The notes beneath the pieces were generated by a model. It ran no database searches and had not been told where the DNA came from. It saw only the letters and a list, made by a program, of their open reading frames with translations. Position numbers and translations under genes: made by a program. Below are positions 1 to 6,871 of a stretch of 9,645 bases of DNA, in pieces. Source of the DNA: JBFGFG01 sp041627475 (lineage in GTDB: Bacteria; Actinomycetota; Nitriliruptoria; Nitriliruptorales; Nitriliruptoraceae); NCBI GenBank assembly GCA_041627475.1, contig JBFKQZ010000113.1, positions 1 to 9,645 on the forward strand. The letters are read 5' to 3'. The first letter of the stretch is position 1; each line of letters begins with the position of its first letter.

Positions 1-606
1 GATGCCGTGCTCCGCCGCCCACCGGCCGATCGCGGCGACCTCGTCGGGGGGATAGACCGCACCGGTGGGGTTGGACGGCGAGACGAACACCAGGGCCTTG
101 GTGCGGTCGGTCCGCGCCGCCTCCAGCTGCTCGACGGTCGCCCGGAAGCCGCTGTCGACGTCGGTGGCGACGGTGACGGCCGTACCGCCGGCGAGCTTCA
201 CCATCTCCGGGTAGCTCACCCAGAAGGGCGCGGGGATGATGACCTCGTCGCCCGGGTCGACCAGCGACAGGAAGAGCTGGAACAGGGCGTGCTTGCCCCC
301 GTTGGTGACCGTGACCATGCCCGCGTCGACCTCGAGCCCGGGGGCGTCCGCCATCGCCTTGGCGGCGACGGCCTCGCGGAGTGCAGGCAGGCCGGCGGCC
401 GGGGTGTAGCGGTGGTTGGCCGGGTCGGCGCAGGCGCGCTGGGCCGCCTCGACGACGTTCGCCGGTGTGGGGAAGTCCGGCTCGCCCGCACCGAAGCCGA
501 TGACGGGCTCACCGGCGGCCTTCAACGCCTTGGCCTTGGCGCTCACGGCGAGCGTCGGGGACTCGGGGATGGCAGCGACACGAGCAGCGACGGGGGAGGA
601 GGTCAC
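1..606 (-). CDS. Class I/II PLP-dependent aminotransferase (aspartate aminotransferase type), N-terminal part
   Basis: Partial gene: the first 202 codons lie here and the C-terminal half is beyond the left edge. The GTG start at 606 has an AGGA eight bases upstream. The protein shows the hallmarks of the subgroup Ib aspartate/prephenate-type aminotransferases: FGAGEPDFPTP at about residues 38-48, GLPALREAV at 72-80, TNGGKHALFQLF at 101-112, a PGDEVIIPAPFWVSYPE block at 118-134, and the substrate-carboxylate/PLP region SPSNPTG at 176-182. The family moves an amino group between aspartate (or another amino acid) and 2-oxoglutarate in the cytoplasm. The PLP-binding Asp/Tyr and the Schiff-base lysine would come after residue 202, so they cannot be checked. 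The gene is divergent from serC across 100 bp. Substrate is inferred from family; an alanine- or aromatic-preferring paralogue is possible. Confidence 0.93.
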   Translation of the reverse strand, partial: MTSSPVAARVAAIPESPTLAVSAKAKALKAAGEPVIGFGAGEPDFPTPANVVEAAQRACADPANHRYTPAAGLPALREAVAAKAMADAPGLEVDAGMVTVTNGGKHALFQLFLSLVDPGDEVIIPAPFWVSYPEMVKLAGGTAVTVATDVDSGFRATVEQLEAARTDRTKALVFVSPSNPTGAVYPPDEVAAIGRWAAEHGI

Positions 607-634
607 GGGTGTGGTCCTGGGCAGGGGAGTGGCA

Positions 635-663
635 AGAATAGGTCGCAGGTGGCGGTGTGGGCA
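635..663 (-). promoter_or_regulatory. Candidate promoter for the left aminotransferase gene
   Basis: On the minus strand TATTCT (640-635) resembles a -10 box. Seventeen bases upstream is TGCCCA (663-658), a poor -35. Transcription would start near 628, leaving a leader of about 22 bases that contains the AGGA ribosome site. This is the only A/T-rich spot in the 607-706 interval. Assignment is by eye only. Confidence 0.35.
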
Positions 664-668
664 CCGCC
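651..668. repeat. Perfect inverted repeat in the aminotransferase/serC divergent region
   Basis: GGCGGTG (651-657) and CACCGCC (662-668) are perfect 7-bp arms around a 4-base loop TGGG. The element sits midway between the two divergent start codons and overlaps the weak -35 proposed for the left gene. It could be a regulator-binding site or a stem-loop in the serC leader. In DNA this GC-rich a short palindrome can also arise by chance. Confidence 0.4.
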
Positions 669-706
669 GCGTGTTCACTCGGTGGCGACGCGACCCGAGG
701 ACTCCC

Positions 707-1822
707 GTGGCCACCCCGACCATCCCCGACGACCTGCTGCCCGAGGACGGCCGCTTCGGCTGCGGACCGACGAAGGTGACGCAAGCGGCCGCCCAGGCCG
801 TCGCCGACCACTGGCAGGACCTGCTCGGCACCTCGCACCGCCAGGCACCGGTGAAGGACCTCGTCGGGCGGCTGCAGGACGGGATGGCCGACCTGTTCCA
901 GCTGCCGGACGACTACGAGGTCCTGCTCGCCAACGGCGGTGCCACGGCGTTCTGGGACATGGCAGCGTTCGGCCTGATCGAGCAGCGCTCGCAGCACCAC
1001 GTGCTGGGCGAGTTCTCGAGCAAGTTCGCCAAGGGCGTCGCGGCCGCGCCGTGGCTGGAGGACCCCGTCCTCGTCGACGTGCCCGTCGGCACGCGGCCGC
1101 TGCTCGGCCCGACCCCCGACGACTGCGACGCGGTCGCCCTGGTCCACAACGAGACCAGCACCGGCGTCATGCAGGACATCCAGCGGCCCGACGGTGGTGC
1201 GCTCGTCATGGTCGACGCGACCTCGGGGGCCGGCGGCCTGCCCGTCGACCCGAGCCAGTTCGACGTCTACTACTTCAGCCTCCAGAAGGGCTTCGCCTCT
1301 GACGGTGGCCTCGTCCTCGCGCTGGCGTCCCCAGCTGCGATCGACCGCATCGAGCGCATCGGTGCGTCCGACCGCTACGTCCCGCCGTTCTACGACCTGC
1401 CCACGGTCGTCAGCAACAGCCGCAAGCGCCAGACCTACAACACGCCGGCCGTGGCCACGATCCTCATGGCCGTCCACCAGGTCGAGACGATGCTCGAGGC
1501 CGGCGGCCTGGACGCGGCCGTCGCGGACTGCCGCGCGAAGGCCGACCACCTCTACGGCTGGGCCGAGGAGCGTGACTGGGCCACGCCGTTCGTCGCCGAC
1601 CCCGACGCCCGCTCCCTCGTCGTCGGCACGATCGACCTCGACGAGTCGGTGCAGGCCGACGACGTCACGGCCATCCTGCGGGCCAACGGCGTGGTGGACA
1701 GCGAGTCGTACCGCAAGCTCGGCCGCAACCAGCTGCGCGTCGGCATGTTCCCGGCGATCACCCTCGCCGACGTGCAGGCCTACACGGCGTGCGTGGACCA
1801 CGTCGTGGAGCACCTGCTGTGA
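707..1822 (+). CDS. serC: Phosphoserine aminotransferase (actinobacterial type)
   Basis: SerC catalyses the second step of serine biosynthesis, 3-phosphohydroxypyruvate plus glutamate to phosphoserine plus 2-oxoglutarate, and can also serve pyridoxal phosphate synthesis. The GTG start at 707 is chosen because GAGG lies six bases upstream and the product then begins MATPTIPDDLLP, as actinobacterial SerC proteins do; this gives 371 aa, normal for that subfamily. Visible landmarks: FGCGPTKV at 17-24, GTSHRQAPVK at 41-50, NGGATAFWD at 76-84, HNETSTG at 147-153, VDATSGAGG at 169-177 with the PLP-ring Asp170, SLQKGFASDGG at 191-201 with Lys194 as the Schiff-base lysine, and NSRKRQTYNTP at 236-246. 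The TGA stop overlaps the next gene's ATG by one base. Family assignment is firm; upstream in-frame codons before 707 are judged non-coding. Confidence 0.96.
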   Translation: MATPTIPDDLLPEDGRFGCGPTKVTQAAAQAVADHWQDLLGTSHRQAPVKDLVGRLQDGMADLFQLPDDYEVLLANGGATAFWDMAAFGLIEQRSQHHVLGEFSSKFAKGVAAAPWLEDPVLVDVPVGTRPLLGPTPDDCDAVALVHNETSTGVMQDIQRPDGGALVMVDATSGAGGLPVDPSQFDVYYFSLQKGFASDGGLVLALASPAAIDRIERIGASDRYVPPFYDLPTVVSNSRKRQTYNTPAVATILMAVHQVETMLEAGGLDAAVADCRAKADHLYGWAEERDWATPFVADPDARSLVVGTIDLDESVQADDVTAILRANGVVDSESYRKLGRNQLRVGMFPAITLADVQAYTACVDHVVEHLL

Positions 1823-2298
1823 TGCTGCCCGCACCGATCCGCAAGGGGCTCACCCGCCTCGCCGCGACACGGCCGGGCGCCAAGGTCTACAAGGCCGTGC
1901 TGCCGCCGCTCGACGCGGCGGTCAAGCGGGCCACGGACGGGCGACGGACGTTCACCGAGCTGGTGCTGCCGACCCTCGTCCTGGTCTCCGTCGGCCGCAA
2001 GACCGGCCTGGAGCGCCGGCAGCCGCTCGTCCACCAGCCCGTCGCCGACGGCTGGGCCGTCGTGGGCAGCAACTGGGGCCAGGAGCACCACCCGGCGTGG
2101 ACGAACAACCTCCTCGCCAACCCCGAGGCGCAGGTCGAGATCGGTGGTCGGACCGTCCCGGTGCGTGCCCGACTGGCGGAGGGCGCGGAGCGCGACGCGA
2201 TCTACGGCCGCTTCGAGAAGCTCAGCCCGAACTACCGCGAGTACAAGGACTGGTCCGGCGGGCGCGAGATCCGCGTCTTCGTCCTCGAGCGCCGCTGA
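1822..2298 (+). CDS. Deazaflavin (F420)-dependent nitroreductase/quinone reductase family protein
   Basis: The product is 158 aa, the usual size for the F420H2-dependent quinone reductase family that includes mycobacterial Ddn. Family landmarks are VGRKTGLERRQPL at about residues 57-69 and VVGSNWGQEHHPAWTNN at 80-96, continuing into NPEAQVEIGGR at 100-110. In characterised members these segments form the split-barrel pocket that binds F420 and the quinone or nitro substrate. The N-terminal 30-40 residues are basic and amphipathic, as in members that sit at the membrane surface. The ATG shares its A with serC's stop (TGATG), so translation is probably coupled and the two genes co-transcribed. 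That does not imply a metabolic link. The physiological substrate is unknown; family membership is inferred from motifs, and some relatives use FMN or heme instead. Confidence 0.9.
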   Translation: MLPAPIRKGLTRLAATRPGAKVYKAVLPPLDAAVKRATDGRRTFTELVLPTLVLVSVGRKTGLERRQPLVHQPVADGWAVVGSNWGQEHHPAWTNNLLANPEAQVEIGGRTVPVRARLAEGAERDAIYGRFEKLSPNYREYKDWSGGREIRVFVLERR

Positions 2299-2313
2299 CC
2301 GACGATCAGCCGC
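2291..2313. terminator. Weak stem-loop between convergent genes
   Basis: GCTGA (2294-2298) pairs with TCAGC (2306-2310) around a 7-base loop. After one C/C mismatch, two more G-C pairs extend the stem. Both stop codons, TGA at 2296-2298 on plus and 2308-2306 on minus, lie inside the stem. There is no T-tract on either side, so it is at best a poor bidirectional terminator. Confidence 0.22.
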
Positions 2314-2839
2314 AGAGGCGGTCGGCGATGCCCGCCCCCCCGTCGGACGGCTCCGTACCGGTTCCGGGGAACTCGATCTGGGCGTCGGAGCGGACGATGC
2401 CGACGCGCAGGCCCGCCGTGTGGAGCATCCGGGTGCCGCACACCGCTGCCGGCCCCTCACCGACACGGGTGATCGCGAGCCCAACGATGGCGTCGTTCGC
2501 CATCTCCAGACCTGCCGGGTCGACGTCGATGGGACGCCCCACGGCAGGGATCGGCCCGCCTGTGCAGTCCCGCGACGAGCCGAGTGGGACCCCGGGACAG
2601 CGGACGGGCTCGACCTCGATCGGGCCCACCACGTCGACCCAGACCCGCCGGATGGTGAGGTCGCCCTGGGCGTCGGCCACGGCCGCGTAGACGGTCTCGC
2701 CGACCGCGACGTCGAGGAACTCGTACAGGACCCCGTCGTAGTCGCGCAGGGACCCGCTCCACCCGAGCGAACCCACCACGGCGACGACCACGAGGCCGAC
2801 GAGCGCGATGCGGACGGCGGGTTCGCGCAGCCTGGTCAC
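2306..2839 (-). CDS. Hypothetical membrane-anchored or exported protein
   Basis: I do not recognise this 177-aa protein. It starts with a short basic stretch (MTRLREPAVR) followed by one hydrophobic segment at about residues 9-26, a signal-anchor or uncleaved signal peptide. The remaining ~150 residues look like a soluble extracytoplasmic domain with beta-rich character (VGETVYAAVADAQGDLTIRR, VWVDVVGPIEVEPV). Four cysteines occur, at 81, 92, 134 and 176, all beyond the hydrophobic segment; two disulfides are plausible. There is no lipobox. The GTG start overlaps adoK's TGA as GTGA, so translation is coupled to adoK and no separate strong ribosome site is seen. That supports it as a real gene, as does the close convergent fit with the F420-family gene (7 bp between stops). 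The function is unknown. Confidence 0.8.
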   Translation of the reverse strand: MTRLREPAVRIALVGLVVVAVVGSLGWSGSLRDYDGVLYEFLDVAVGETVYAAVADAQGDLTIRRVWVDVVGPIEVEPVRCPGVPLGSSRDCTGGPIPAVGRPIDVDPAGLEMANDAIVGLAITRVGEGPAAVCGTRMLHTAGLRVGIVRSDAQIEFPGTGTEPSDGGAGIADRLCG

Positions 2840-3810
2840 AGGTGGGCGTCGAGATCCATCGCGGCGTCCTCGCCGAAGCAGGCGGCGAACCGGTCCCGGA
2901 ACTCGCTGCGGTTGAGCCGGTACTCCTGCGTCCCGACGTGCTCGAGCACGTAGGTCGCGAGCAGCGAACCCACCTGCGCGGCCCGCTGCAGGCTCACGTC
3001 CCAGGAGATCCCGGCGAGGAACCCAGCACGGAAGGCGTCACCGACGCCCGTGGGGTCCTCCTTGCGGCGCTCGGGGGCTGCCTCCACGAACAGCGGCTCC
3101 TCGCCCTGTCGGGTGATCGTGCACCCCTTGGGACCCAGCGTGGTGATGCGCATCCCGACCCGCTCGAGGACCTCCTCGTCGGACCAGCCGGTCTTGCGCT
3201 CCAGCAGCGTCTTCTCGTAGTCGTTGGTGATGAGGTAGGCCGCGCCGTCGACGAGGCCGCGGATCTGCGGGCCGTCCATGAACGACAGCTGCTGCGAGGG
3301 GTCCGCCACGAACGGGATGCCGAGCGAGCGGGCCTCCTCGGTGTGGCGGAGCATGGCCTCGGGATCGTTGGGGGAGACGACGACGAGGTCGATCCGGCCG
3401 TGCCGCTCGGCGATCGGCTCGAGCTCGATCTCGCGGGCCTCCGACATCGCGCCGGCGTAGAAGCTGGCGATCTGGGCCTCGGTCTGGTCGGTGGTGCAGA
3501 CGAAGCGGGCGGTGTGCTTCATCTCGCTCACGTGCACCGGTGCCGTGTTGACGCCGTGGCGGTTGAGCCACGGGCGGTAGTCGTTCTCGAAGTCCGGTCC
3601 GACAGCACCGACGAGGAGCGGCTCCTCACCGAGCAGGCTCAGCCCGAAGCAGATGTTGGCGGCGATGCCCCCGCGACGGATCTCGAGGCCCTCGACCAGG
3701 AACGACACGCTCAGTCGGTCGAGCTGCTCTGCGACGAGGTTGTCGGCGAAGCGACCCTCGAACTTCATGAGGTGGTCGGTCGCGATGGAGCCGGTGACGG
3801 CGATGCGCAC
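2836..3810 (-). CDS. adoK: Adenosine kinase, PfkB family
   Basis: The 324-aa product resembles the Mycobacterium tuberculosis adenosine kinase along its length. Shared blocks recalled from that protein include VTGSIATDHLM at 5-15, the PfkB glycine motif RRGGIAANI at 45-53, HTARFVCTTD at 99-108, QIASFYAGAMSEAR at 113-126, NDPEAMLRHTEE at 148-159, ADPSQQL at 169-175, TNDYE at 195-199, TTLGPKG at 223-229 and the anion-hole/catalytic motif DPTGVGDAFRAGF at 252-264, with Asp258 as the general base. The reaction is ATP-dependent phosphorylation of adenosine to AMP in purine salvage. The GTG at 3810 has AGG six bases upstream. The gene is followed by a GTGA-overlapping small exported protein and is divergent from the lat operon. 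Specificity for adenosine over ribose-type sugars is inferred from similarity. Confidence 0.94.
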   Translation of the reverse strand: MRIAVTGSIATDHLMKFEGRFADNLVAEQLDRLSVSFLVEGLEIRRGGIAANICFGLSLLGEEPLLVGAVGPDFENDYRPWLNRHGVNTAPVHVSEMKHTARFVCTTDQTEAQIASFYAGAMSEAREIELEPIAERHGRIDLVVVSPNDPEAMLRHTEEARSLGIPFVADPSQQLSFMDGPQIRGLVDGAAYLITNDYEKTLLERKTGWSDEEVLERVGMRITTLGPKGCTITRQGEEPLFVEAAPERRKEDPTGVGDAFRAGFLAGISWDVSLQRAAQVGSLLATYVLEHVGTQEYRLNRSEFRDRFAACFGEDAAMDLDAHL

Positions 3811-3837
3811 GTGGTGCCTGTGCTCGGGGACGCCCCG

Positions 3838-3843
3838 ATGCTA
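3838..3843 (-). promoter_or_regulatory. Candidate -10 box for adoK
   Basis: TAGCAT on the minus strand (3843-3838) fits the actinobacterial TANNNT -10 pattern. It would start transcription near 3831, about 20 bases before the GTG, leaving room for the AGG ribosome site. No convincing -35 is visible 17-18 bases upstream. Low certainty. Confidence 0.25.
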
Positions 3844-3907
3844 CGTCGTCGGCGGTCGCGGACCGGCCCGGGGTGGGGCCGCCGTGGCCGATAGGCGCAC
3901 ACCCGGC

Positions 3908-3929
3908 GGTGGACCCGTGGGTGGACCCG
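3908..3929. repeat. Tandem 10-bp direct repeat upstream of lat
   Basis: GGTGGACCCG occurs at 3908-3917 and again at 3920-3929, exact copies with a 12-bp period and a TG spacer. They lie just upstream of a candidate lat -10 (TAGCGT, 3941-3946), where an activator or repressor might bind. Chance duplication in GC-rich DNA is possible. Confidence 0.4.
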
Positions 3930-3940
3930 GTGCGGGCCGT

Positions 3941-3946
3941 TAGCGT
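3941..3946 (+). promoter_or_regulatory. Candidate -10 box for the lat operon
   Basis: TAGCGT matches the TANNNT -10 pattern of high-GC actinobacteria. It lies 34 bases before the lat GTG, giving a leader of about 28 bases that includes the strong AAGGGAG ribosome site at 3969-3975. A good -35 hexamer at the normal distance is missing, and the direct repeats occupy that region, which may point to an activator-dependent promoter. Confidence 0.3.
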
Positions 3947-3980
3947 GGAGCGGCCGCAGGGAACGGTGAAGGGAGACCGC

Positions 3981-5291
3981 GTGGACGCGGACAAGGTGCT
4001 GGACACGCTCGAACGACACCTGCTCGTCGACGGGCTCGACATGGTGCTCGACCTCGATGCGTCGCGTGGATCGCGGCTCGTCGACGCCCGCGACGGCACG
4101 ACGTACCTCGACATGTTCAGCTACTTCGCCTCGAACGCCCTCGGCATGAACCACCCGGCGGTGCACACGCCGGAGGCCGAGGAGCGGCTGCTGCGCGCCG
4201 CGCGGCACAAGCCGTCGAACTCGGACGTCTACACGCCCGAGCTCGCGGCGTTCGTCGCCCAGTTCGAACGCGTGCTCGGCGTCGACGACCTGCCCTACCT
4301 GTTCTGCATCGAGGGCGGTGCGCTGGCGGTCGAGAACGTCTGCAAGGCCGCGTTCGACTGGAAGAGCCAGCACAACGAGGACAACGGGCGCTCGCCGGAG
4401 CTCGGCACCCAGGTCCTCCACCTGCGTCACGCCTTCCACGGTCGGTCGGGTTACACGATGAGCCTGACCAACACCGACCCTCGCAAGATCGCGCGGTTCC
4501 CGAAGTTCTCGTGGCCGCGGATCCCGTCCCCGGCGCTGCGCTTCCCCCTCGACGAGCACGCCGATGCCAACCGCGCCGCCGAGGACGAGGCCCTCCGAGC
4601 CGCACGGGTCGCCTTCGAGGCCAACCCGCACGACATCGCGCTCGCCCTCGTCGAGCCGATCCAGGGTGAGGGTGGCGACAACCACTTCTCGGCCCGCTTC
4701 CTCAGCGAGCTGCAGGCCCTCGCACACGAGCACGACGCACTCTTCGGCGTGGACGAGGTCCAAACCGGTGCCGGGTTCACCGGCACGCCGTGGGCGTTCC
4801 AGCAGCTCGGCGTGCAACCGGACCTGCTCGCGTTCGGCAAGAAGCTCCACATCGGCGGCGTGATGGGCGGTGGCAGGCTCGACGAGGTCGACCACCACGT
4901 CTTCCGAGCGTCCAGCCGCATCAACTCGACCTTCGGCGGCAACCTCACCGACATGGTCCGCGCGACGATCATGCTCGAGGTCTACGAGGAGGAGGGCCTG
5001 ATCGAGCGGGCCGCCAAGCTCGGCACCCACCTCCTCGAGCGCCTCGAGGCCCTGGAGGGCCGCCACGACACGCTCTCGCAGGCTCGCGGCCGGGGCCTGT
5101 GGGCATCGATCGACGTGCACGACACGGCCCTGCGCGACACCGTGCGCCGGCACCTGCTGACCGACGAGCAGGTCGTGCTCCTCGGCTGCGGGACACGAAC
5201 CCTGCGCTTCCGCCCGACCATGACGGTGACCGTCGACGAGCTCGACGAGGCCGTCGACGCCCTCGACCGCACCATGACCGCCCTCGCCTGA
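3981..5291 (+). CDS. lat: L-lysine 6-aminotransferase
   Basis: The 436-aa class III PLP enzyme transfers lysine's epsilon amino group to 2-oxoglutarate, giving 2-aminoadipate 6-semialdehyde and glutamate. It matches the M. tuberculosis lysine aminotransferase Rv3290c in block after block: LVDGLDMVLDLD at 15-26, SALGMN-like SNALGMN at 51-57, KPSNSDVY at 77-84, EGGALAVEN at 111-119, AAFDWKS at 123-129, HAFHGRSGYTMSLTNT at 150-165, RFPKFSWPRI at 172-181, EPIQGEGGD at 225-233, the PLP-ring motif VDEVQTG at 257-263 with Asp258, AFGKK at 284-288 carrying the Schiff-base lysine (287 or 288), and NSTFGGNLTDMVR at 315-327. AAGGGAG five bases before the GTG at 3981 fixes the start; an in-frame GTG at 3966 is less well placed. 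The next gene follows after 12 bp. No lrp-type regulator, which sits beside lat in M. tuberculosis, is seen in this window. Confidence 0.95.
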   Translation: MDADKVLDTLERHLLVDGLDMVLDLDASRGSRLVDARDGTTYLDMFSYFASNALGMNHPAVHTPEAEERLLRAARHKPSNSDVYTPELAAFVAQFERVLGVDDLPYLFCIEGGALAVENVCKAAFDWKSQHNEDNGRSPELGTQVLHLRHAFHGRSGYTMSLTNTDPRKIARFPKFSWPRIPSPALRFPLDEHADANRAAEDEALRAARVAFEANPHDIALALVEPIQGEGGDNHFSARFLSELQALAHEHDALFGVDEVQTGAGFTGTPWAFQQLGVQPDLLAFGKKLHIGGVMGGGRLDEVDHHVFRASSRINSTFGGNLTDMVRATIMLEVYEEEGLIERAAKLGTHLLERLEALEGRHDTLSQARGRGLWASIDVHDTALRDTVRRHLLTDEQVVLLGCGTRTLRFRPTMTVTVDELDEAVDALDRTMTALA

Positions 5292-5303
5292 CAGGAGCCA
5301 CCA

Positions 5304-6854
5304 ATGACCGACGTCTGGTCCATCATCGACGGCCAGCCCCACCACGAGGACGGTGCGGGCGAGCTGGCCGTGACCAACCCCGCCGACACCTCCCAGGTCA
5401 CCGGGGTCACCCGGACGGCCTCGCCGGCGACGTTCGCGGCGGCCGCTGCCAGCGCGCACCGGGCCCAGGCCGACTGGGCACACGTGCCCGCCCCGGTCCG
5501 TGGTGTCGCGATCCACAAGCTGGGCCGGCTGCTCGAGGACAACAAGGAGGCCCTCAGCCAGCTGATCACCGCCGAGATCGGCAAGCCGATCGGCGAGTCG
5601 CGGGGTGAGGTCCAGGAGGCGATCGACACCTGCATCTTCTTCGCCTCGGAGGGGCGCCGTCTGTACGGCCAGACCGTGCCGTCGGAGATGAGCGACAAGC
5701 AGCTGTTCACCTACCGCGTCCCCGTCGGGACGATGGCGATCGTGACCGCCGGCAACTTCCCGGTCGCGGTGCCGTCCTGGTACGTCGTGCCGGCGCTGGT
5801 GGCGGGCAACGCCGTCGTGTGGAAGCCCGCCGAGTACACGCCGACGATCGCGGAGGCGTTCACCCGCATCGTGCACGCCGCAGGCATCCCGGCGGAGGTC
5901 TTCCAGCTGGTCCTCACCGCCGGGGAGGACACCTCCACCGGCCTCGAGCAGGCCCTCGGCGAGGGGACGATCCAGAAGGTCGGCTTCACCGGCTCCTCCG
6001 CGGTCGGGACCCGCATCGCCGAGCTGTGCGGTCGCCACCTCCAGACGCCCACGCTCGAGCTGGGCGGCAAGAACCCGCTCGTCGTCATGCCCGACGCCGA
6101 CCTCGACCTCGCCGTCGAGGGCGCACTCTTCAGCGGGTTCGGCACGTCGGGCCAGCGCTGCACCAGCCTGGGGATCCTGCTCGTGCACGAGGAGGTCGCC
6201 GACGACTTCCGCGAGCGGTTCCGCGCGGCGGTCGAGGGGGCCGTGATCGGCGACCCGACACGGGACGACGTCCTGTACGGCCCGATGATCAACGAGCGGT
6301 TCGCCGAGAACACCGAGCGGTGGCTCAAGTACATCCAGCCGCACCACACGACGTTCGGTTCGACCGGGATCGGGCGCATCACGGCCGACAACCCGCGCGA
6401 GGGCTTCGTCGGTGACCACGAGAAGGGGATCTACCTCCACCCGACGGTCGTCGACGGCGTCACGCCGGACGACACGCTCTACCAGGAGGAGACGTTCGGC
6501 CCGCTGGTGCCCATGACCACCTTCTCGAGCTTCGACGAGGCCGTCGAGCTCGCCAACGGCCACGGCTACGGCCTGTCGTCGTCGATCTACACGACGAACC
6601 CCCAGACCGCGTTCCGCTACCGCGACGCGATCAGCGCCGGGATGGTGTCGATCAACAACTCGACGTCCGGCGCCGAGGCGCACCTGCCCTTCGGCGGCAA
6701 CGGCCGCTCGGGCAACGGCGCGCGACAGTCCGGCATCTGGGTGCTCGACCAGGTCACTCGCTGGCAGTCGATGAACTGGGACCTCTCGGGCAAGCTCCAG
6801 AAGGCCCAGATGGAGACGGCCGAGATCGAGGCCGACGTCGACTTCCGGCTCTGA
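5304..6854 (+). CDS. Aldehyde dehydrogenase, probable 2-aminoadipate-semialdehyde dehydrogenase
   Basis: A complete 516-aa NAD(P)+-dependent aldehyde dehydrogenase. Conserved residues are all present: catalytic-site Asn151 in AGNFPVAVP, the cofactor motif WKPAEYTP at 173-180, FTGSSAVGT at 228-236, Glu252 in LELGGKNP, nucleophile Cys286 in SGQRCTS, EETFGP at 395-400, and a C-terminal LPFGGNGRSGNG at 461-472. AGGAG six bases before the ATG and a 12-bp gap from lat indicate an operon, so oxidation of lat's product to 2-aminoadipate is the natural role. Support comes from TSGAE at 454-458 and Arg285 next to the cysteine, features shared with ALDH7-type enzymes that hold aminoadipate semialdehyde. 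However, the classical ALDH7 GGAFGGEK segment is replaced by HLPFGGNG, so it is not a canonical Pcd. The substrate is inferred from context; a different semialdehyde remains possible. Confidence 0.9.
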   Translation: MTDVWSIIDGQPHHEDGAGELAVTNPADTSQVTGVTRTASPATFAAAAASAHRAQADWAHVPAPVRGVAIHKLGRLLEDNKEALSQLITAEIGKPIGESRGEVQEAIDTCIFFASEGRRLYGQTVPSEMSDKQLFTYRVPVGTMAIVTAGNFPVAVPSWYVVPALVAGNAVVWKPAEYTPTIAEAFTRIVHAAGIPAEVFQLVLTAGEDTSTGLEQALGEGTIQKVGFTGSSAVGTRIAELCGRHLQTPTLELGGKNPLVVMPDADLDLAVEGALFSGFGTSGQRCTSLGILLVHEEVADDFRERFRAAVEGAVIGDPTRDDVLYGPMINERFAENTERWLKYIQPHHTTFGSTGIGRITADNPREGFVGDHEKGIYLHPTVVDGVTPDDTLYQEETFGPLVPMTTFSSFDEAVELANGHGYGLSSSIYTTNPQTAFRYRDAISAGMVSINNSTSGAEAHLPFGGNGRSGNGARQSGIWVLDQVTRWQSMNWDLSGKLQKAQMETAEIEADVDFRL

Positions 6855-6871
6855 CCACGACGTCCGACCGG

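Noticed and set aside
7..1302. A 431-codon plus-strand frame over the left aminotransferase and serC.
   Set aside because: It is opposite the conserved aminotransferase and then out of frame with serC; its sequence is low-complexity.
509..1834. A 441-codon minus-strand frame covering serC.
   Set aside because: An antisense shadow: serC on the plus strand is complete with all active-site residues, and the minus-strand product has no recognisable motif.
1194..2690. A 498-codon plus-strand frame across the ends of serC, the F420-family gene and the unknown gene.
   Set aside because: It crosses three better-supported genes in another frame and reads as Ser/Arg/Pro/Thr-rich noise.
2842..3894. 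A 350-codon plus-strand frame opposite adoK.
   Set aside because: adoK on the minus strand matches a characterised enzyme from end to end, and this frame has no motif or ribosome site.
3811..3980. Possible small gene or RNA in the adoK-lat intergenic region.
   Set aside because: No ORF with a ribosome site, no tRNA-like fold and no riboswitch pattern could be recognised; only promoter-like boxes and a short repeat are visible.
3981..6854. A cephamycin-type beta-lactam biosynthetic cluster, suggested by lat with a semialdehyde dehydrogenase.
   Set aside because: No pcbAB, pcbC, cef or transporter genes flank the pair. Both neighbours are housekeeping or conserved genes, so general lysine degradation is the simpler reading.
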